In this document: positions 28,293 to 36,872 of the stretch, piece by piece
Layout of the letters: each line of letters starts with the position of its first letter
Position numbering within the stretch: the stretch's first letter is position 1
Assembly (NCBI RefSeq): GCF_900637025.1
Contig: NZ_LR134336.1
Location: forward strand, 1,132,001 to 1,196,000
Direction of reading: 5' to 3'
Length of the DNA: 64,000 nucleotides
Origin: Streptococcus oralis ATCC 35037
Lineage (GTDB): Bacteria > Bacillota > Bacilli > Lactobacillales > Streptococcaceae
Translations under genes and position numbers: made by a program
The notes under the pieces: model-generated
The model's database searches: none
What the model saw: only the letters and a program-made list of their open reading frames with translations
Told to the model about the DNA's origin: nothing

Positions 28293-28778
28293 ATGAACTT
28301 ACGGCCAATGGAAGTGAGAGATAATCCAGCTGTAGCGCAGCTCATTCGAACCAGCCTAGAAGAATTCGGGCTTGACAAACCAGGAACTGTCTACTTTGAT
28401 TCTCATCTAGATCATTTGACCGACTATTATCAACAGCAAGAGAGGTCAGCTTACTTTGTTCTGGAAGATGAAGGGCAACTGGTTGGTTGTGGGGGCTTTG
28501 CACCAGTGTCCGATAAGATTGCTGAATTACAAAAACTGTATGTCACTAAAAACAGTCGTGGCAAAGGTTATTCCAGTAGGTTGATAAAGCGCATATTCCA
28601 GGAAGCCCGTCTAGCTGGTTATGAACAGCTTTATCTAGAAACCTCTACTGAGCTGGTTACGGCTGTGGCCATCTATCAACACTATGGTTTTACAGCATTG
28701 CAACAACCACTTTCTAACGCTGCCGGCCACCCAGCTATGAATATCTGGATGATAAAATCCCTCTTATCAGATGAATAG
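28293..28778 (+). CDS. GNAT-family N-acetyltransferase
   Basis: A 161-residue acetyltransferase. The acetyl-CoA-binding motif A is visible as LYVTKNSRGKGYSSRLIKRIF (R-G-x-G-x-S, near 89-105) and the C-terminal half has AVAIYQHYGFTAL. The ATG at 28293 lies 6 bases after GGAGGA; a TTG one codon earlier is less likely. It follows gdhA by about 30 bases and may be cotranscribed. The substrate is unknown. Confidence 0.88.
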   Translation: MNLRPMEVRDNPAVAQLIRTSLEEFGLDKPGTVYFDSHLDHLTDYYQQQERSAYFVLEDEGQLVGCGGFAPVSDKIAELQKLYVTKNSRGKGYSSRLIKRIFQEARLAGYEQLYLETSTELVTAVAIYQHYGFTALQQPLSNAAGHPAMNIWMIKSLLSDE

Positions 28779-28790
28779 ATGTTAGTATAC

Positions 28791-28886
28791 TATGGTCGAC
28801 TCGAGGACATCAGTATCAAGCTCCTCAAGACAGCTAAAACAACTTTTAAAAATGTAGCCAAGGCTATGATAGTAAAGGTATTGTTT
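28791..28886 (+). pseudogene. decayed fragment of a second glutamate dehydrogenase gene
   Basis: This 96-base stretch aligns with the end of gdhA in two blocks. Bases 28791-28844 match 28109-28162 at 41 of 54 positions without gaps. Then 54 bases (28163-28216) are missing, and the rest matches 28217-28259 up to the shared GGTATTGTTT with one further single-base gap. Encoded peptides compare as YGRLEDI...LKTAKTT against DGRLKDI...FNTAKTT. It is too short and broken to be functional. An open frame crossing it (28779-29051) is not taken as a gene. Confidence 0.75.
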
Positions 28887-28906
28887 CAGCACTATCACAC
28901 TAGAAG

Positions 28907-28940
28907 AAATCCGACTGCTTATAAAAGCAGCCGGATTTTT
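28907..28940. terminator. terminator behind gdhA-acetyltransferase region
   Basis: AAATCCGACTGCT and AGCAGCCGGATTT pair (one mismatch/G-U) with a T run on the plus strand. It also abuts the end of the convergent EXLDI-type gene. Confidence 0.8.
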
Positions 28941-29307
28941 ATATATCTAATTTTTCAAAAAATTTGCCTGTTGACTGCTTTTCTTTTAGCTTCTCCAGCA
29001 GCTCGTTCTCCAGAAAAGGACTTAGTTCGTCAAAATCTTGGCAAACCTTAAAAATCGTCTCTCTATCCATCTGACCATAAGCTAATTCGTAATAGTCCTT
29101 ATGATGATGCCAGTTCTGGTCATAGTTGACATCTGTACGTTGATAGTAAACGATGTTCTGCTTCGGTGTCAGGTAAAGCTTCTGTGTTAGAATGCTTTTC
29201 CGATCTTTGGATAACTTGCTACGACTGAAAATCTTAACACCTTGAAAAATCTTGTGCTCATGGATACCTTGATTTGTGACTTTTAATTCAACTCTTTTAT
29301 AGTGCAT
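28939..29307 (-). CDS. EXLDI-type small protein
   Basis: A 122-residue protein ending FFEKLDI, which matches the C-terminal E-x-L-D-I signature of a small named family (recalled as a TIGRFAM entry). The body is polar with many Lys and Tyr (NIVYYQRTDVNYDQNWHHHKDYYEL), and there is no membrane segment. The frame opens at 29328, but the ATG at 29307 has a GGAGG site seven bases upstream. It is downstream of, and on the same strand as, the DUF2268 gene. The function is unknown. Confidence 0.65.
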   Translation of the reverse strand: MHYKRVELKVTNQGIHEHKIFQGVKIFSRSKLSKDRKSILTQKLYLTPKQNIVYYQRTDVNYDQNWHHHKDYYELAYGQMDRETIFKVCQDFDELSPFLENELLEKLKEKQSTGKFFEKLDI

Positions 29308-29369
29308 ACTGATACCTCCAGAAATCACCTACATTATATCAAGTTTTGACAGATTTTCAAGTAAAAGTG

Positions 29370-30272
29370 TCATTTCCAAAAGTTTTTAGTCGCCTCTAAA
29401 ATTTCTTCTGTCGGTGTTACTGTGGCCTCAATAATGCTCTTGCCAGTCTTTTTCAGATAGGCTTGTATCAGATGATAGCCATAAGCATAGCCTGCAGCAT
29501 AAGGCATACCAACCGGTATTTGACCTTGAATCTCAGCAATTTCATCACCGTAAAGATAAGGAGCCATTTCCGCCATACCTGTTAGCTGAAGCTGACTTGA
29601 GATGATGGGCTTAATCTCTTCTAACTGCTCTGGACTGGTTGAAGTAACCCAAGGCCCAATGAGATCCTTACCATAGAGCTCAGCCGCAAAAGACTCTGCC
29701 AATCCTTCACTGACTACCCAGTCTGCTAATGTCGTCTGCTGATTCCATTTGACAAATTGGAAACGGACATTGTGATTACACTCATGGGCCAACGCAGCCT
29801 GCACACGTGGTAAAGTATAGTCATTTGGTAGCAGACTAAGCATGAGGTAGCCTGGAATTCCGCCATCTCCGCTATAACCCTTATTGAGCTGTAGCATAGG
29901 CTTTTCTGGATTGCCTAACAAAATAGTAAAATAGTAATCCTCAACCTCTAAATCATAGCCAGCTTGCTCAAAAAGACCGATACTCCTCTTGATGGTATCT
30001 TGACAATTTTGCCAGAGTTGATCAGAGCTCAGAGCATCAATAGCCGGTCTATCCTTTTCTGACAGAGTGCTGGGTAGCTGATTCATAAAGCCAAGTAGGA
30101 AAAGAGCATCAAATCCTCTAGGATACTTGGCTTTCAGAGGAATGTGTTGCGTTTGGTATTTGGTTGCAAAAGGTGCTAATATTTTAGCTCGAAAGCAACC
30201 TTCTCTCTTTTCTAAAGGAAGCTCGAGCATCTCTTGGTAAACTTTATCTGAACGAATCATATTGATTTGCAT
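29370..30272 (-). CDS. DUF2268-type predicted zinc metalloprotease
   Basis: A 300-residue protein with the zincin motif HECNH (H-E-x-x-H) at about residue 164 and a downstream acidic stretch WVVSEGLAESFAAELYG that can supply the third ligand (Glu), the layout of the DUF2268/YjaZ family. It has no signal peptide, so it is cytosolic. Members are sparsely characterised. A strong AAAGGAG site precedes the ATG. It sits 62 bases upstream of the EXLDI-type gene, probably cotranscribed. Confidence 0.82.
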   Translation of the reverse strand: MQINMIRSDKVYQEMLELPLEKREGCFRAKILAPFATKYQTQHIPLKAKYPRGFDALFLLGFMNQLPSTLSEKDRPAIDALSSDQLWQNCQDTIKRSIGLFEQAGYDLEVEDYYFTILLGNPEKPMLQLNKGYSGDGGIPGYLMLSLLPNDYTLPRVQAALAHECNHNVRFQFVKWNQQTTLADWVVSEGLAESFAAELYGKDLIGPWVTSTSPEQLEEIKPIISSQLQLTGMAEMAPYLYGDEIAEIQGQIPVGMPYAAGYAYGYHLIQAYLKKTGKSIIEATVTPTEEILEATKNFWK

Positions 30273-30468
30273 GGTAATCTCCTTTCTTATCTATTATTAG
30301 TATAATCCCTTACCTAAGATCAGAGTCAAGAAGAAAATTGAAATTATATCAAGATTCTAGTAACTGTTAAGAAAAATGATGTACTAGGTCTTGCGTATCA
30401 GACTATAATTTCAAGTAGGTTTACCCATTTTAAATCAAACCAAATGTTTCACTAAAATACTATAAAAC

Positions 30469-30483
30469 AGTAGAATTTACTGA
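30469..30483 (-). terminator. weak hairpin downstream of the STAND NTPase gene
   Basis: CAGTA and TACTG pair around five bases, followed by TTTTAT on the minus strand. The short stem makes this a weak terminator at best. The rest of 30273-30525 shows no gene. Confidence 0.35.
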
Positions 30484-30525
30484 TTTTATCTAGCACCTTA
30501 AGAAGTAATAAATATAAATTATAAT

Positions 30526-33500
30526 TTAAAACTCCTTTTCCAATTCTCTTTCAATCGCATTGCGCTTGCCATCTATTAGTTTATCCAAGTACCGTAACAA
30601 CTTAATGTAGTCTATATCAGTTTCAAATATCTCTTTAATTCTTTCTAGGAGTTCTTTTTCTAATTCCAACACCGGAACATGACTACCAGTAAAAAAATGT
30701 GAATAGGGACTAAAATGTATTTCTTGGAATGACTTCTTGGCAAATCCTTTAGCTCTGAGAAGATTAAATAGTATTTGTTTTTGATTGCTGTTTTCTAAAA
30801 ATTCTACACCTAGATTGACCAATCTAATTGCAAATTGCTCATTGTTTGTTTCCTCAAGCATTTCTAATATGATCTGACTGTCATTTTTTATAATATCTTC
30901 AAGCATATTGTTATAGTAGTAATATGGCCTATTTATTGCAAAGCGGATAAACTTTTTATAAATTTCTTTCTTATCTCTAAATCCATTTATAGTATGTAAT
31001 ACCATGTATCCTAAATTAGAGCTTCCCATTTTTAGCTCATCAATTTTCTTCAATACTTCTACCGCAAAATTAATATCATTTTCTCCTAATTTTTGAAAAA
31101 GCTTATAGGTGTGATCCTTACTGCTCCCTAAATTGATTAAATACTGAGACTTTAAATCGTTTTCTCCAATTAGATTTATTAATTTTGGCACCTCTTCTTC
31201 TCTTATAAAATCAGAAATAACAAAATTTGTATTCCCAGCTTTTTGTATTAACAACTCTTTTAATCTAGGATCTTTCAAAATCAATCTCTCAAAATTTAAA
31301 ATTGTAAAATAATATGGTAAAGAATTAGCTTCTAGAATACTCTTTAATGTTTGTAAATCTTCATTTTTAACATTTTCAATTTGTGTTAAATAAGCAAGTT
31401 GCCATTCATATTTTTCTGATTCTTGAGAGGAAGCAATAACAGACTGCATTGAACTTTTCTCAATATTTTCTAAAAAACTAATTGGATTCCTATTTACAAA
31501 ATGATAGTTTGATTTAAACATTAAATTTAAAAATTCAATTTTTTTATCATTTTCTAATAGCAAAAACATATTGAATAGTACTAGCTCAATGTTATTGTCA
31601 TTCATAAATAAGCTATGCTTGAATTGATTTGCAAAATTGAAAATATTTTGCCAATTGTTTGAATATCTATATGCAATTTCTTGTAATCTTATTTTAACAT
31701 CATCTTTATGAATCCAGATATGATTATGATTGGTCAAATTATTATATATATCTTGTCTCTCAGAAATCATATAATCGTCAAACACACTCGATAAGTTTTT
31801 TTTCACTTCAGCTTTATGTAAAGTATAAACTATTTGTTCTTCAATCATAGATAATTTTTTTATGTCGTAAAAAAATAATTCTCTAATGCTTTTCAAATCT
31901 CTATTAATAGTCATACGATGACTTTCTGAATAAGTCAAAATTTTTCTTCTGTAATCATACAGTATTCTCTCAATATAAAGTCTAATATCAACACTCCCAA
32001 CATTATATATCTTTGCTAAAAATTTCAGTATACTTCTATGATACTCTTTCAGTTTTTCACTATCAGGAATGGTACATTTCCTAAATGTAAATGATTCCTC
32101 ATAAGCTTCTGTCCTGTCGATAGTAATTTTAAGATACTGCTTCAAAATTGCCGCGCTTAATTCTTGATTATAACTTTTCATCAAATCAAGATTAGCAAGT
32201 TCAGAAATAGTATTTTCAGCTAAGGTATAATCAATATATTCTCTTTCGGTAACCAATCCGTAGTTTGCTTCAAGAATACTATAAACCTCAGAAATCTTAT
32301 TAGGATTTTTATCAAAGTACTTTAACAATAATTGGAGAATTTGACTACAATATTTTGTCCGTGTAGTTACAAATACAATATTTAAAACTGAATCCTTAAT
32401 AGATTCCTTTTTATCCTTCTGATTAATAAAATTAGTCTTTGTATAAGCCTGAGACTCTATATTATCAATTTTATTTTTAACGTGTGAAATTGCTTCTAGA
32501 GGAAGTAATACTCCAAATTGTATTAAAAACTTTTCTTTAAGTTCATCGCTTTCAAAATTACTTTCTTTGTAATAATATGATTTAACTGCATCAGAAACGT
32601 CTTTTAAATCACCCTCTTTCCTAATAAAATTGGAACATTGATTTAGTATTTGAACAACTCTTTGATCGTTTACTGGATATAACTCATGTAAAATTTCTAA
32701 AATTGATATTTTCTTATTAATTAAAAACTTGATAACTATATAATCATCTAATGATTGATCTGCTATCTTTACAATTTTGTCGTTATAAATATTACACAAC
32801 TCTCTCTCATGAATCTTCTCCACTGCACTCTTAAAGTCAGTATTTGTTATATCAGTTATTTTTAGTAATTTTTTGAATTCCTGGTTCTCTTCTAAACTTT
32901 CCAGTCTAATCTTTTTTAAGTAAGATAAAATAAATAAAGTCTTTTGTTCTGCATAAATAATGTTATTTTTATTTAAAATTTCTTCATAGTAATCTTTTAA
33001 AATATCAATCTCGTCATTAAAATTAGTCAAATCCCGAGAGCTAGATAACTTCGCTGCAATGACTGCAATACGCGGATTGCTTTTAGATATCGTTTTTATA
33101 TGTTCAATTTCTTTATTGGTAAAATCGTTTCGAGAGAATTGATTGAGTAATTCCTTAAAATTATCATCTTTTATAAGTTCTGGCTCAATATTATTGTACC
33201 CATAAACTTTAACATTATTTATTACATCTTTTTTAGCATAATCACGTACCGTAAGAATAAACCGAATATTACTAGTCGTGTTCAGTAGCCCAAGTGTAGA
33301 AATATAATTTTGTGTAGTATTAACATCATCAATAAAAACAATATTTTCTTTGTGTAAATTTAGATTGCGTTTTACATCTTGGTAAATATCCTGATTATTG
33401 CTCTTGACACAAATAATGTTATATTTATTTCGATCGAGCAAAGAGCAAATTTCAATTGCTAATCTAGTTTTCCCTGTTCCAGGCTTAGCAGATATTAAGA

Positions 33501-34110
33501 AGATTCTTTTTTCACTTGATTTAATGGTATTTATAATTTCACTTACATCTCCAATATAGTCATTTGATATAGGTGCATTTGTTTTACTCTCATCATGAAT
33601 TCTTATGAAGTCATTGATAGACCAAACTTGCTCTGTAGATTCACTGATTGATAGATACTCTTTTGCTAAACATTGAAAATCTATCTTTGTAAGATCATTA
33701 GCAATTTCATTAATTCCAATCAATTCTAGCTGATAAGGTTCAGCCATTTTTTCTAGATCTTCTTTTTGTTTAATTGTTATATTTGAAGAAGTATGACAAC
33801 AAATAAGCCTCCCAACTTTATCTTCAGAAATATTTTCATCTAAAATTTTTTTCTTAACTGAATGAATATCTTCTTTTAATTTAGATATTATAGATTTATG
33901 TGTACCATACATGATATAAACATATTTACCTTTTTCCTCAGCATAAGAATCAGGAATTCCTTTAGTAGTCTTATCCGTTCCTTCTTGTGAACCTAATGAA
34001 ACAATTTTAAAATTGTATTTTCTTCTCAGGTACGCATCACCTAGTTTTTGAAATCCTCCTCCCTCTAACTCTTTAATACCTTGTTCAATTTTATTTATTA
34101 AACTCATCAT
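30526..34110 (-). CDS. STAND-type NTPase with N-terminal nuclease-like domain (candidate anti-phage protein)
   Basis: A 1194-residue cytosolic protein. Residues 1-150 resemble a restriction-endonuclease-like fold: FQKLGDAYLRRKY near 20-32, then GIPDSY at 51-56 and the beta strand YVYIMYGTH where related proteins carry an acidic residue, so catalysis may be altered. The STAND/AAA core (about 180-450) has Walker A KPGTGKT (209-215), Walker B VFIDDVN (258-264) and sensor LTVRD (286-290), resembling the nSTAND3 class. A long helical region (450-1194), likely a sensor/oligomerisation scaffold, follows, with GSHVP near the C-terminus. It stands alone, is very AT-rich, and lies beside the rplL integration site, all signs of transfer. 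Two ATGs are adjacent; AAAGG lies upstream. Family architecture fits Avs-like defence, but this is inference. Confidence 0.78.
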   Translation of the reverse strand: MMSLINKIEQGIKELEGGGFQKLGDAYLRRKYNFKIVSLGSQEGTDKTTKGIPDSYAEEKGKYVYIMYGTHKSIISKLKEDIHSVKKKILDENISEDKVGRLICCHTSSNITIKQKEDLEKMAEPYQLELIGINEIANDLTKIDFQCLAKEYLSISESTEQVWSINDFIRIHDESKTNAPISNDYIGDVSEIINTIKSSEKRIFLISAKPGTGKTRLAIEICSLLDRNKYNIICVKSNNQDIYQDVKRNLNLHKENIVFIDDVNTTQNYISTLGLLNTTSNIRFILTVRDYAKKDVINNVKVYGYNNIEPELIKDDNFKELLNQFSRNDFTNKEIEHIKTISKSNPRIAVIAAKLSSSRDLTNFNDEIDILKDYYEEILNKNNIIYAEQKTLFILSYLKKIRLESLEENQEFKKLLKITDITNTDFKSAVEKIHERELCNIYNDKIVKIADQSLDDYIVIKFLINKKISILEILHELYPVNDQRVVQILNQCSNFIRKEGDLKDVSDAVKSYYYKESNFESDELKEKFLIQFGVLLPLEAISHVKNKIDNIESQAYTKTNFINQKDKKESIKDSVLNIVFVTTRTKYCSQILQLLLKYFDKNPNKISEVYSILEANYGLVTEREYIDYTLAENTISELANLDLMKSYNQELSAAILKQYLKITIDRTEAYEESFTFRKCTIPDSEKLKEYHRSILKFLAKIYNVGSVDIRLYIERILYDYRRKILTYSESHRMTINRDLKSIRELFFYDIKKLSMIEEQIVYTLHKAEVKKNLSSVFDDYMISERQDIYNNLTNHNHIWIHKDDVKIRLQEIAYRYSNNWQNIFNFANQFKHSLFMNDNNIELVLFNMFLLLENDKKIEFLNLMFKSNYHFVNRNPISFLENIEKSSMQSVIASSQESEKYEWQLAYLTQIENVKNEDLQTLKSILEANSLPYYFTILNFERLILKDPRLKELLIQKAGNTNFVISDFIREEEVPKLINLIGENDLKSQYLINLGSSKDHTYKLFQKLGENDINFAVEVLKKIDELKMGSSNLGYMVLHTINGFRDKKEIYKKFIRFAINRPYYYYNNMLEDIIKNDSQIILEMLEETNNEQFAIRLVNLGVEFLENSNQKQILFNLLRAKGFAKKSFQEIHFSPYSHFFTGSHVPVLELEKELLERIKEIFETDIDYIKLLRYLDKLIDGKRNAIERELEKEF

Positions 34111-34141
34111 AATAACCTTTCCAAAAATGTAGTTCGATATT

Positions 34142-34147
34142 ATTATA
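34142..34147 (-). promoter_or_regulatory. STAND NTPase extended -10
   Basis: Minus-strand TGATATAAT (hexamer complement of 34142-34147) lies about 30 bases before the start; no strong -35 is seen. Confidence 0.5.
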
Positions 34148-34203
34148 TCATACTAAACCAAACAATGAGTTATAGATCAAGGAAAAAACCAGAGACTGTA
34201 CTT

Positions 34204-34303
34204 CACGAATGTTTAATGGAAAGCCTATTATTCAAAACTTGTTTGTCTCCTAGATAAACTATATAATTAGTTTGCCCCTTTTTTGCCCCTTTTAGAACAA
34301 AAA
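34204..34303 (-). mobile_element. possible integrase 3' remnant beside rplL
   Basis: On the minus strand, one frame reads LKGAKKGQTN and continues to a stop near 34204. The repeated AAAAGGGGCA motif resembles the 3' ends of streptococcal phage/ICE tyrosine integrases as I remember them. Only this short piece is present and no integrase body exists in the window. Its position between the rplL attachment core and the AT-rich STAND gene makes a mobile-element scar plausible. Confidence 0.3.
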
Positions 34304-34305
34304 GA

Positions 34306-34335
34306 AAAACCGCTAGTCCTAAGAATAGCGGTTTT
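34306..34335 (-). terminator. rplJ-rplL operon terminator
   Basis: AAAACCGCTA and TAGCGGTTTT pair around a 10-base loop with a T-rich tail on the minus strand, 35 bases past rplL. Confidence 0.85.
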
Positions 34336-34369
34336 ATATGTTTTTTAAGCTACTAATGTAGTTGCTCTA

Positions 34370-34384
34370 TTATTTAAGAGTAAC
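34370..34384. mobile_element. attB-like core of rplL-integrating conjugative elements
   Basis: The last 15 bases of rplL read TTATTTAAGAGTAAC on the plus strand, identical (from memory) to the core used by ICESa2603-family elements that insert at the 3' end of rplL. No second copy was found in the window, so no intact element is bounded by it here. Confidence 0.6.
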
Positions 34385-34738
34385 TGAAGCTCCAGCTTCT
34401 TCCAATTTAGCTTTGATTTCTTCAGCTTCTGCAGTTGGAACGCCTTCTTTGATGACACCTGGTGCACCATCAACAAGTTCTTTAGCTTCTTTAAGTCCAA
34501 GACCAGTGATTTCACGTACAACTTTGATAACGCCAACTTTTTTGTCACCAGCAGCTGTCAACTCAACGTCAAATGAGTCTTTAGCAGCACCAGCGTCAGC
34601 AGCACCAGCTGCAGCAACAGCTACAGGAGCAGCTGCAGTTACACCAAATTCTTCTTCGATAGCTTTTACAAGGTCGTTCAATTCAAGGATTGAAGCTTCT
34701 TTAATTTCAGCAATAATGTTTTCAATGTTCAATGCCAT
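34370..34738 (-). CDS. rplL: 50S ribosomal protein L7/L12
   Basis: Stalk protein that recruits translation factors. The 122-residue protein has the N-terminal dimerisation domain ([16 protein letters not shown]), an Ala/Gly-rich hinge (about 37-52) and the C-terminal factor-binding domain ([25 protein letters not shown]). The frame opens 5 codons earlier, but the ATG at 34738 has a GGAGGAA site. Its 3' end doubles as an attachment core for ICEs, which preserve the reading frame on integration. Confidence 0.97.
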   Translation of the reverse strand: MALNIENIIAEIKEASILELNDLVKAIEEEFGVTAAAPVAVAAAGAADAGAAKDSFDVELTAAGDKKVGVIKVVREITGLGLKEAKELVDGAPGVIKEGVPTAEAEEIKAKLEEAGASVTLK

Positions 34739-34791
34739 TGTTATTTCCTCCAAATAAGTTTTTAATTTTATAATCGTTTTTCCGTAGCTAG

Positions 34792-34806
34792 GCTACGCTG
34801 CGTAGC
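34792..34806 (-). promoter_or_regulatory. hairpin between rplJ and rplL
   Basis: GCTACGC-(T)-GCGTAGC forms a compact palindrome just after rplJ with no T run, so it is more likely an mRNA processing or stability element than a terminator. It would help set the higher yield of L7/L12 relative to L10. Confidence 0.45.
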
Positions 34807-34812
34807 TTAAGA

Positions 34813-35313
34813 TTAAGCTGCGTCTTCTTTGTTGTCTGCAACCGCTTTGACTGCAAGAGCAACGTTGCGCACTGGCGCTTGAAGTACAGAAAGGAGCATA
34901 GAAAGAAGTCCTTCGCGGTTTGGAAGAGTTGCAAGAGCAACGATTTCTTCTTTAGATGCGACAGCGCCTTCGATTGCACCACCTTTGATTTCAAGTGCTT
35001 CAGCGTTTTTAGCAAAGTCGTTCAAGATTTTCGCTGGTGCGATAACATCTTCGTTAGAAAATGCTACTGCAGATGGTCCAACAAAAACAGATGCAAGATC
35101 TTCAAGACCAGCTTTTTCAGCTGCACGACGTAAGATTGAGTTTTTAATGACTTTATACTCAACTTCGCTTCCACGAAGCTCACGACGAAGAACTGTATCT
35201 TGTTCAACTGTCAAACCACGAGCGTCTACAACGACGATTGATGCAGCAGCTTTCATTTTTTCAGCTACTACGTCAACTAGTTCCGCTTTTTTAGCAATAA
35301 TTGCTTCACTCAT
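34813..35313 (-). CDS. rplJ: 50S ribosomal protein L10
   Basis: Anchors L7/L12 dimers to 23S rRNA. The 166-residue protein begins [16 protein letters not shown] and contains the family segment [11 protein letters not shown]...LR and [19 protein letters not shown]. The frame extends 21 codons upstream into the leader, but GGAGG lies before the ATG at 35313. Translation is expected to be autoregulated by the L10-L12 complex through the structured leader upstream. Confidence 0.96.
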   Translation of the reverse strand: MSEAIIAKKAELVDVVAEKMKAAASIVVVDARGLTVEQDTVLRRELRGSEVEYKVIKNSILRRAAEKAGLEDLASVFVGPSAVAFSNEDVIAPAKILNDFAKNAEALEIKGGAIEGAVASKEEIVALATLPNREGLLSMLLSVLQAPVRNVALAVKAVADNKEDAA

Positions 35314-35329
35314 TAGTGTGTTCACCTCC

Positions 35330-35480
35330 GTAATTATTTTGCTTGGGGAATTTTTCCAAAAGAAAAACGCGCCCAAACCTAGACACGAAAGTACAATACG
35401 CTTCTTTTTACATGATACGTTTTGTCCTCGGTAGGATCTTTATGAGTCGAGCTCCCCTACTGTCTTAGGCAGTTTTTTCA
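35330..35480 (-). promoter_or_regulatory. ribosomal protein L10 leader
   Basis: The roughly 170-base leader between promoter and rplJ carries the typical Firmicutes L10-leader features in order: an early CTGCC...GACAG stem, GGGAGC, the AAAGATCCTACCGAGGAC segment, the TGTACTTTCGTGTC stem-loop and a GGAAAAATTCC hairpin before the ribosome site. Binding of L10(L12)4 is known to repress this class. Boundaries are approximate. Confidence 0.75.
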
Positions 35481-35491
35481 AACCGTATATA

Positions 35492-35520
35492 AGTATAGCA
35501 TAGACAAAAAAAGAATGCAA
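35492..35520 (-). promoter_or_regulatory. rplJ-rplL promoter
   Basis: TTGCAT (complement of 35515-35520), a 17-base spacer and TATACT (complement of 35492-35497), directly upstream of the L10 leader. Confidence 0.75.
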
Positions 35521-35548
35521 GATTTTTGCAAACTTTTTTTAAATTTTT

Positions 35549-36808
35549 TTAAATCTCTACTGTCAAAACTTTGCCTTGCTTAACCACCTGTTCTCCAGCG
35601 ATATAAACATCTTCAACATCACTGGATTTGACAGCATAAACCAGATGAGAGAGCATATTTTTCTGAGGTTGAAGATGGATTTTTCCTTGTGGTTGAATGA
35701 CCAGAAAATCCGCTTGCTTGCCAACTTCTAGGCTTCCTATCTGCTTTTCCATTCCTAGAACCTTAGCTCCTTCGATCGTCAATGCCTTAAGGGCTGTCTC
35801 GATAGGAAATTGGCTGGCATCTCCACTTTTCATCTTTTGAAGAAGGGCTGCAGTCCGTCCTTCCTCAAACATATCTAGATTGTTATTGGAAGCAACCGAG
35901 TCTGTCGCAATTCCGACTGCTACTCCTGCTTTTTGGAGTTGGATGATTGGAGCAATCCCTGAGGGCAGTTTGAGGTTACTGATAGGATTATGGGCGATGG
36001 CCACATGAGAAGTTGCCAAGCGTTCAATTTCTCGCTCGTTTAGCTCGACCCCATGAGCAAAGACAGACGGATGATCTAAATAACCCAGTTCTTCTAGAAA
36101 GGCGAGGGGACGTTTGCCATAGCGTTTGAGGATAATTCCTGACTCCTCCTTGGTCTCCGCTACATGGATATGTATGGCAATGTCCAGCTCTTTTGCCATA
36201 TCTAAGCTCGCTTCCAGCAAGTCTCTACTACAACTGTAGGGAGAATGTGGAGCTACCATAACCTTGAAATTTGGATTTTCATATCCTAAGATTTCTTCTA
36301 TAATGGATCTTGTTCTGCTTATAGTCTCAGCAGTTGTTTCTGCCTCTGAAGAAAAGAGGGTCGGTGAGAAATAACAACGCATCTTAGAGGCCTTAACTGC
36401 CTGATAAATTTGCTCAATATCCACACCATTGGGATTATACATATCGTTGAAGGTTGTTGTCCCTGACTGGAGCATCTCCGTCAGAGCCTCTTTGACCGCC
36501 TTGGTAGTCATATCGGGAGTAAATCCTGCTTCTGCTGGCCAAATATAATCATTGAGCCATTCATGGAGATTGCTATCATCCCGGATCCCTCGCAAACCTG
36601 TCATAGCAGAATGGGTGTGGCAATTAACCAAACCAGGCATGATCCAGGCTCCCTGATAGTCTATAATCTGCTCAGCTTGCTCTAAAATCTCTGGCTCCTC
36701 TTGGCCGACATAAACGATTTGAGAGTCCTTAACGGCTAAGACACCATCCAAATAAACATGGAAATCTTTGTCACAAGTCACGATATTTACATGCTGATAG
36801 ACTTTCAT
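35549..36808 (-). CDS. amidohydrolase, probable 5'-methylthioadenosine/S-adenosylhomocysteine deaminase
   Basis: A 419-residue TIM-barrel deaminase of the AtzA/TrzN/MtaD superfamily. The metal-binding HxH is in VNCHTHSAMTGLRG (near 64-67), further ligands are HIHVAETKEE and FAHGVEL, and the catalytic Asp is in ATDSVASNNN. Family knowledge points to deamination of methylthioadenosine or S-adenosylhomocysteine, but guanine-like substrates cannot be excluded. It has an AAGGAG site and its own promoter. It lies downstream of the ABC exporter pair, separated by a terminator. Confidence 0.85.
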   Translation of the reverse strand: MKVYQHVNIVTCDKDFHVYLDGVLAVKDSQIVYVGQEEPEILEQAEQIIDYQGAWIMPGLVNCHTHSAMTGLRGIRDDSNLHEWLNDYIWPAEAGFTPDMTTKAVKEALTEMLQSGTTTFNDMYNPNGVDIEQIYQAVKASKMRCYFSPTLFSSEAETTAETISRTRSIIEEILGYENPNFKVMVAPHSPYSCSRDLLEASLDMAKELDIAIHIHVAETKEESGIILKRYGKRPLAFLEELGYLDHPSVFAHGVELNEREIERLATSHVAIAHNPISNLKLPSGIAPIIQLQKAGVAVGIATDSVASNNNLDMFEEGRTAALLQKMKSGDASQFPIETALKALTIEGAKVLGMEKQIGSLEVGKQADFLVIQPQGKIHLQPQKNMLSHLVYAVKSSDVEDVYIAGEQVVKQGKVLTVEI

Positions 36809-36843
36809 TGTTTTCTCCTTCTAAGACCCTGATTTTTCTAGCT

Positions 36844-36872
36844 ATTGTAACAAAAAAGTCACCCGAAGGCAA
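36844..36872 (-). promoter_or_regulatory. promoter of the amidohydrolase gene
   Basis: TTGCCT (complement of 36867-36872), a 17-base spacer and TACAAT (complement of 36844-36849). The -35 lies within the terminator hairpin of the upstream ABC operon, so the two signals overlap. Confidence 0.55.

Noticed and set aside
28779..29051. 90-codon open frame after the acetyltransferase gene
   Set aside because: It runs across the decayed gdh fragment and a terminator hairpin, has no ribosome site, and its similarity to GdhA is only to the relic in one part.
30480..30515. Second copy of the rplL attachment core (CTTAAGAAGTAA resembles it)
   Set aside because: Only a loose match to TTATTTAAGAGTAAC; not good enough to bound an element.
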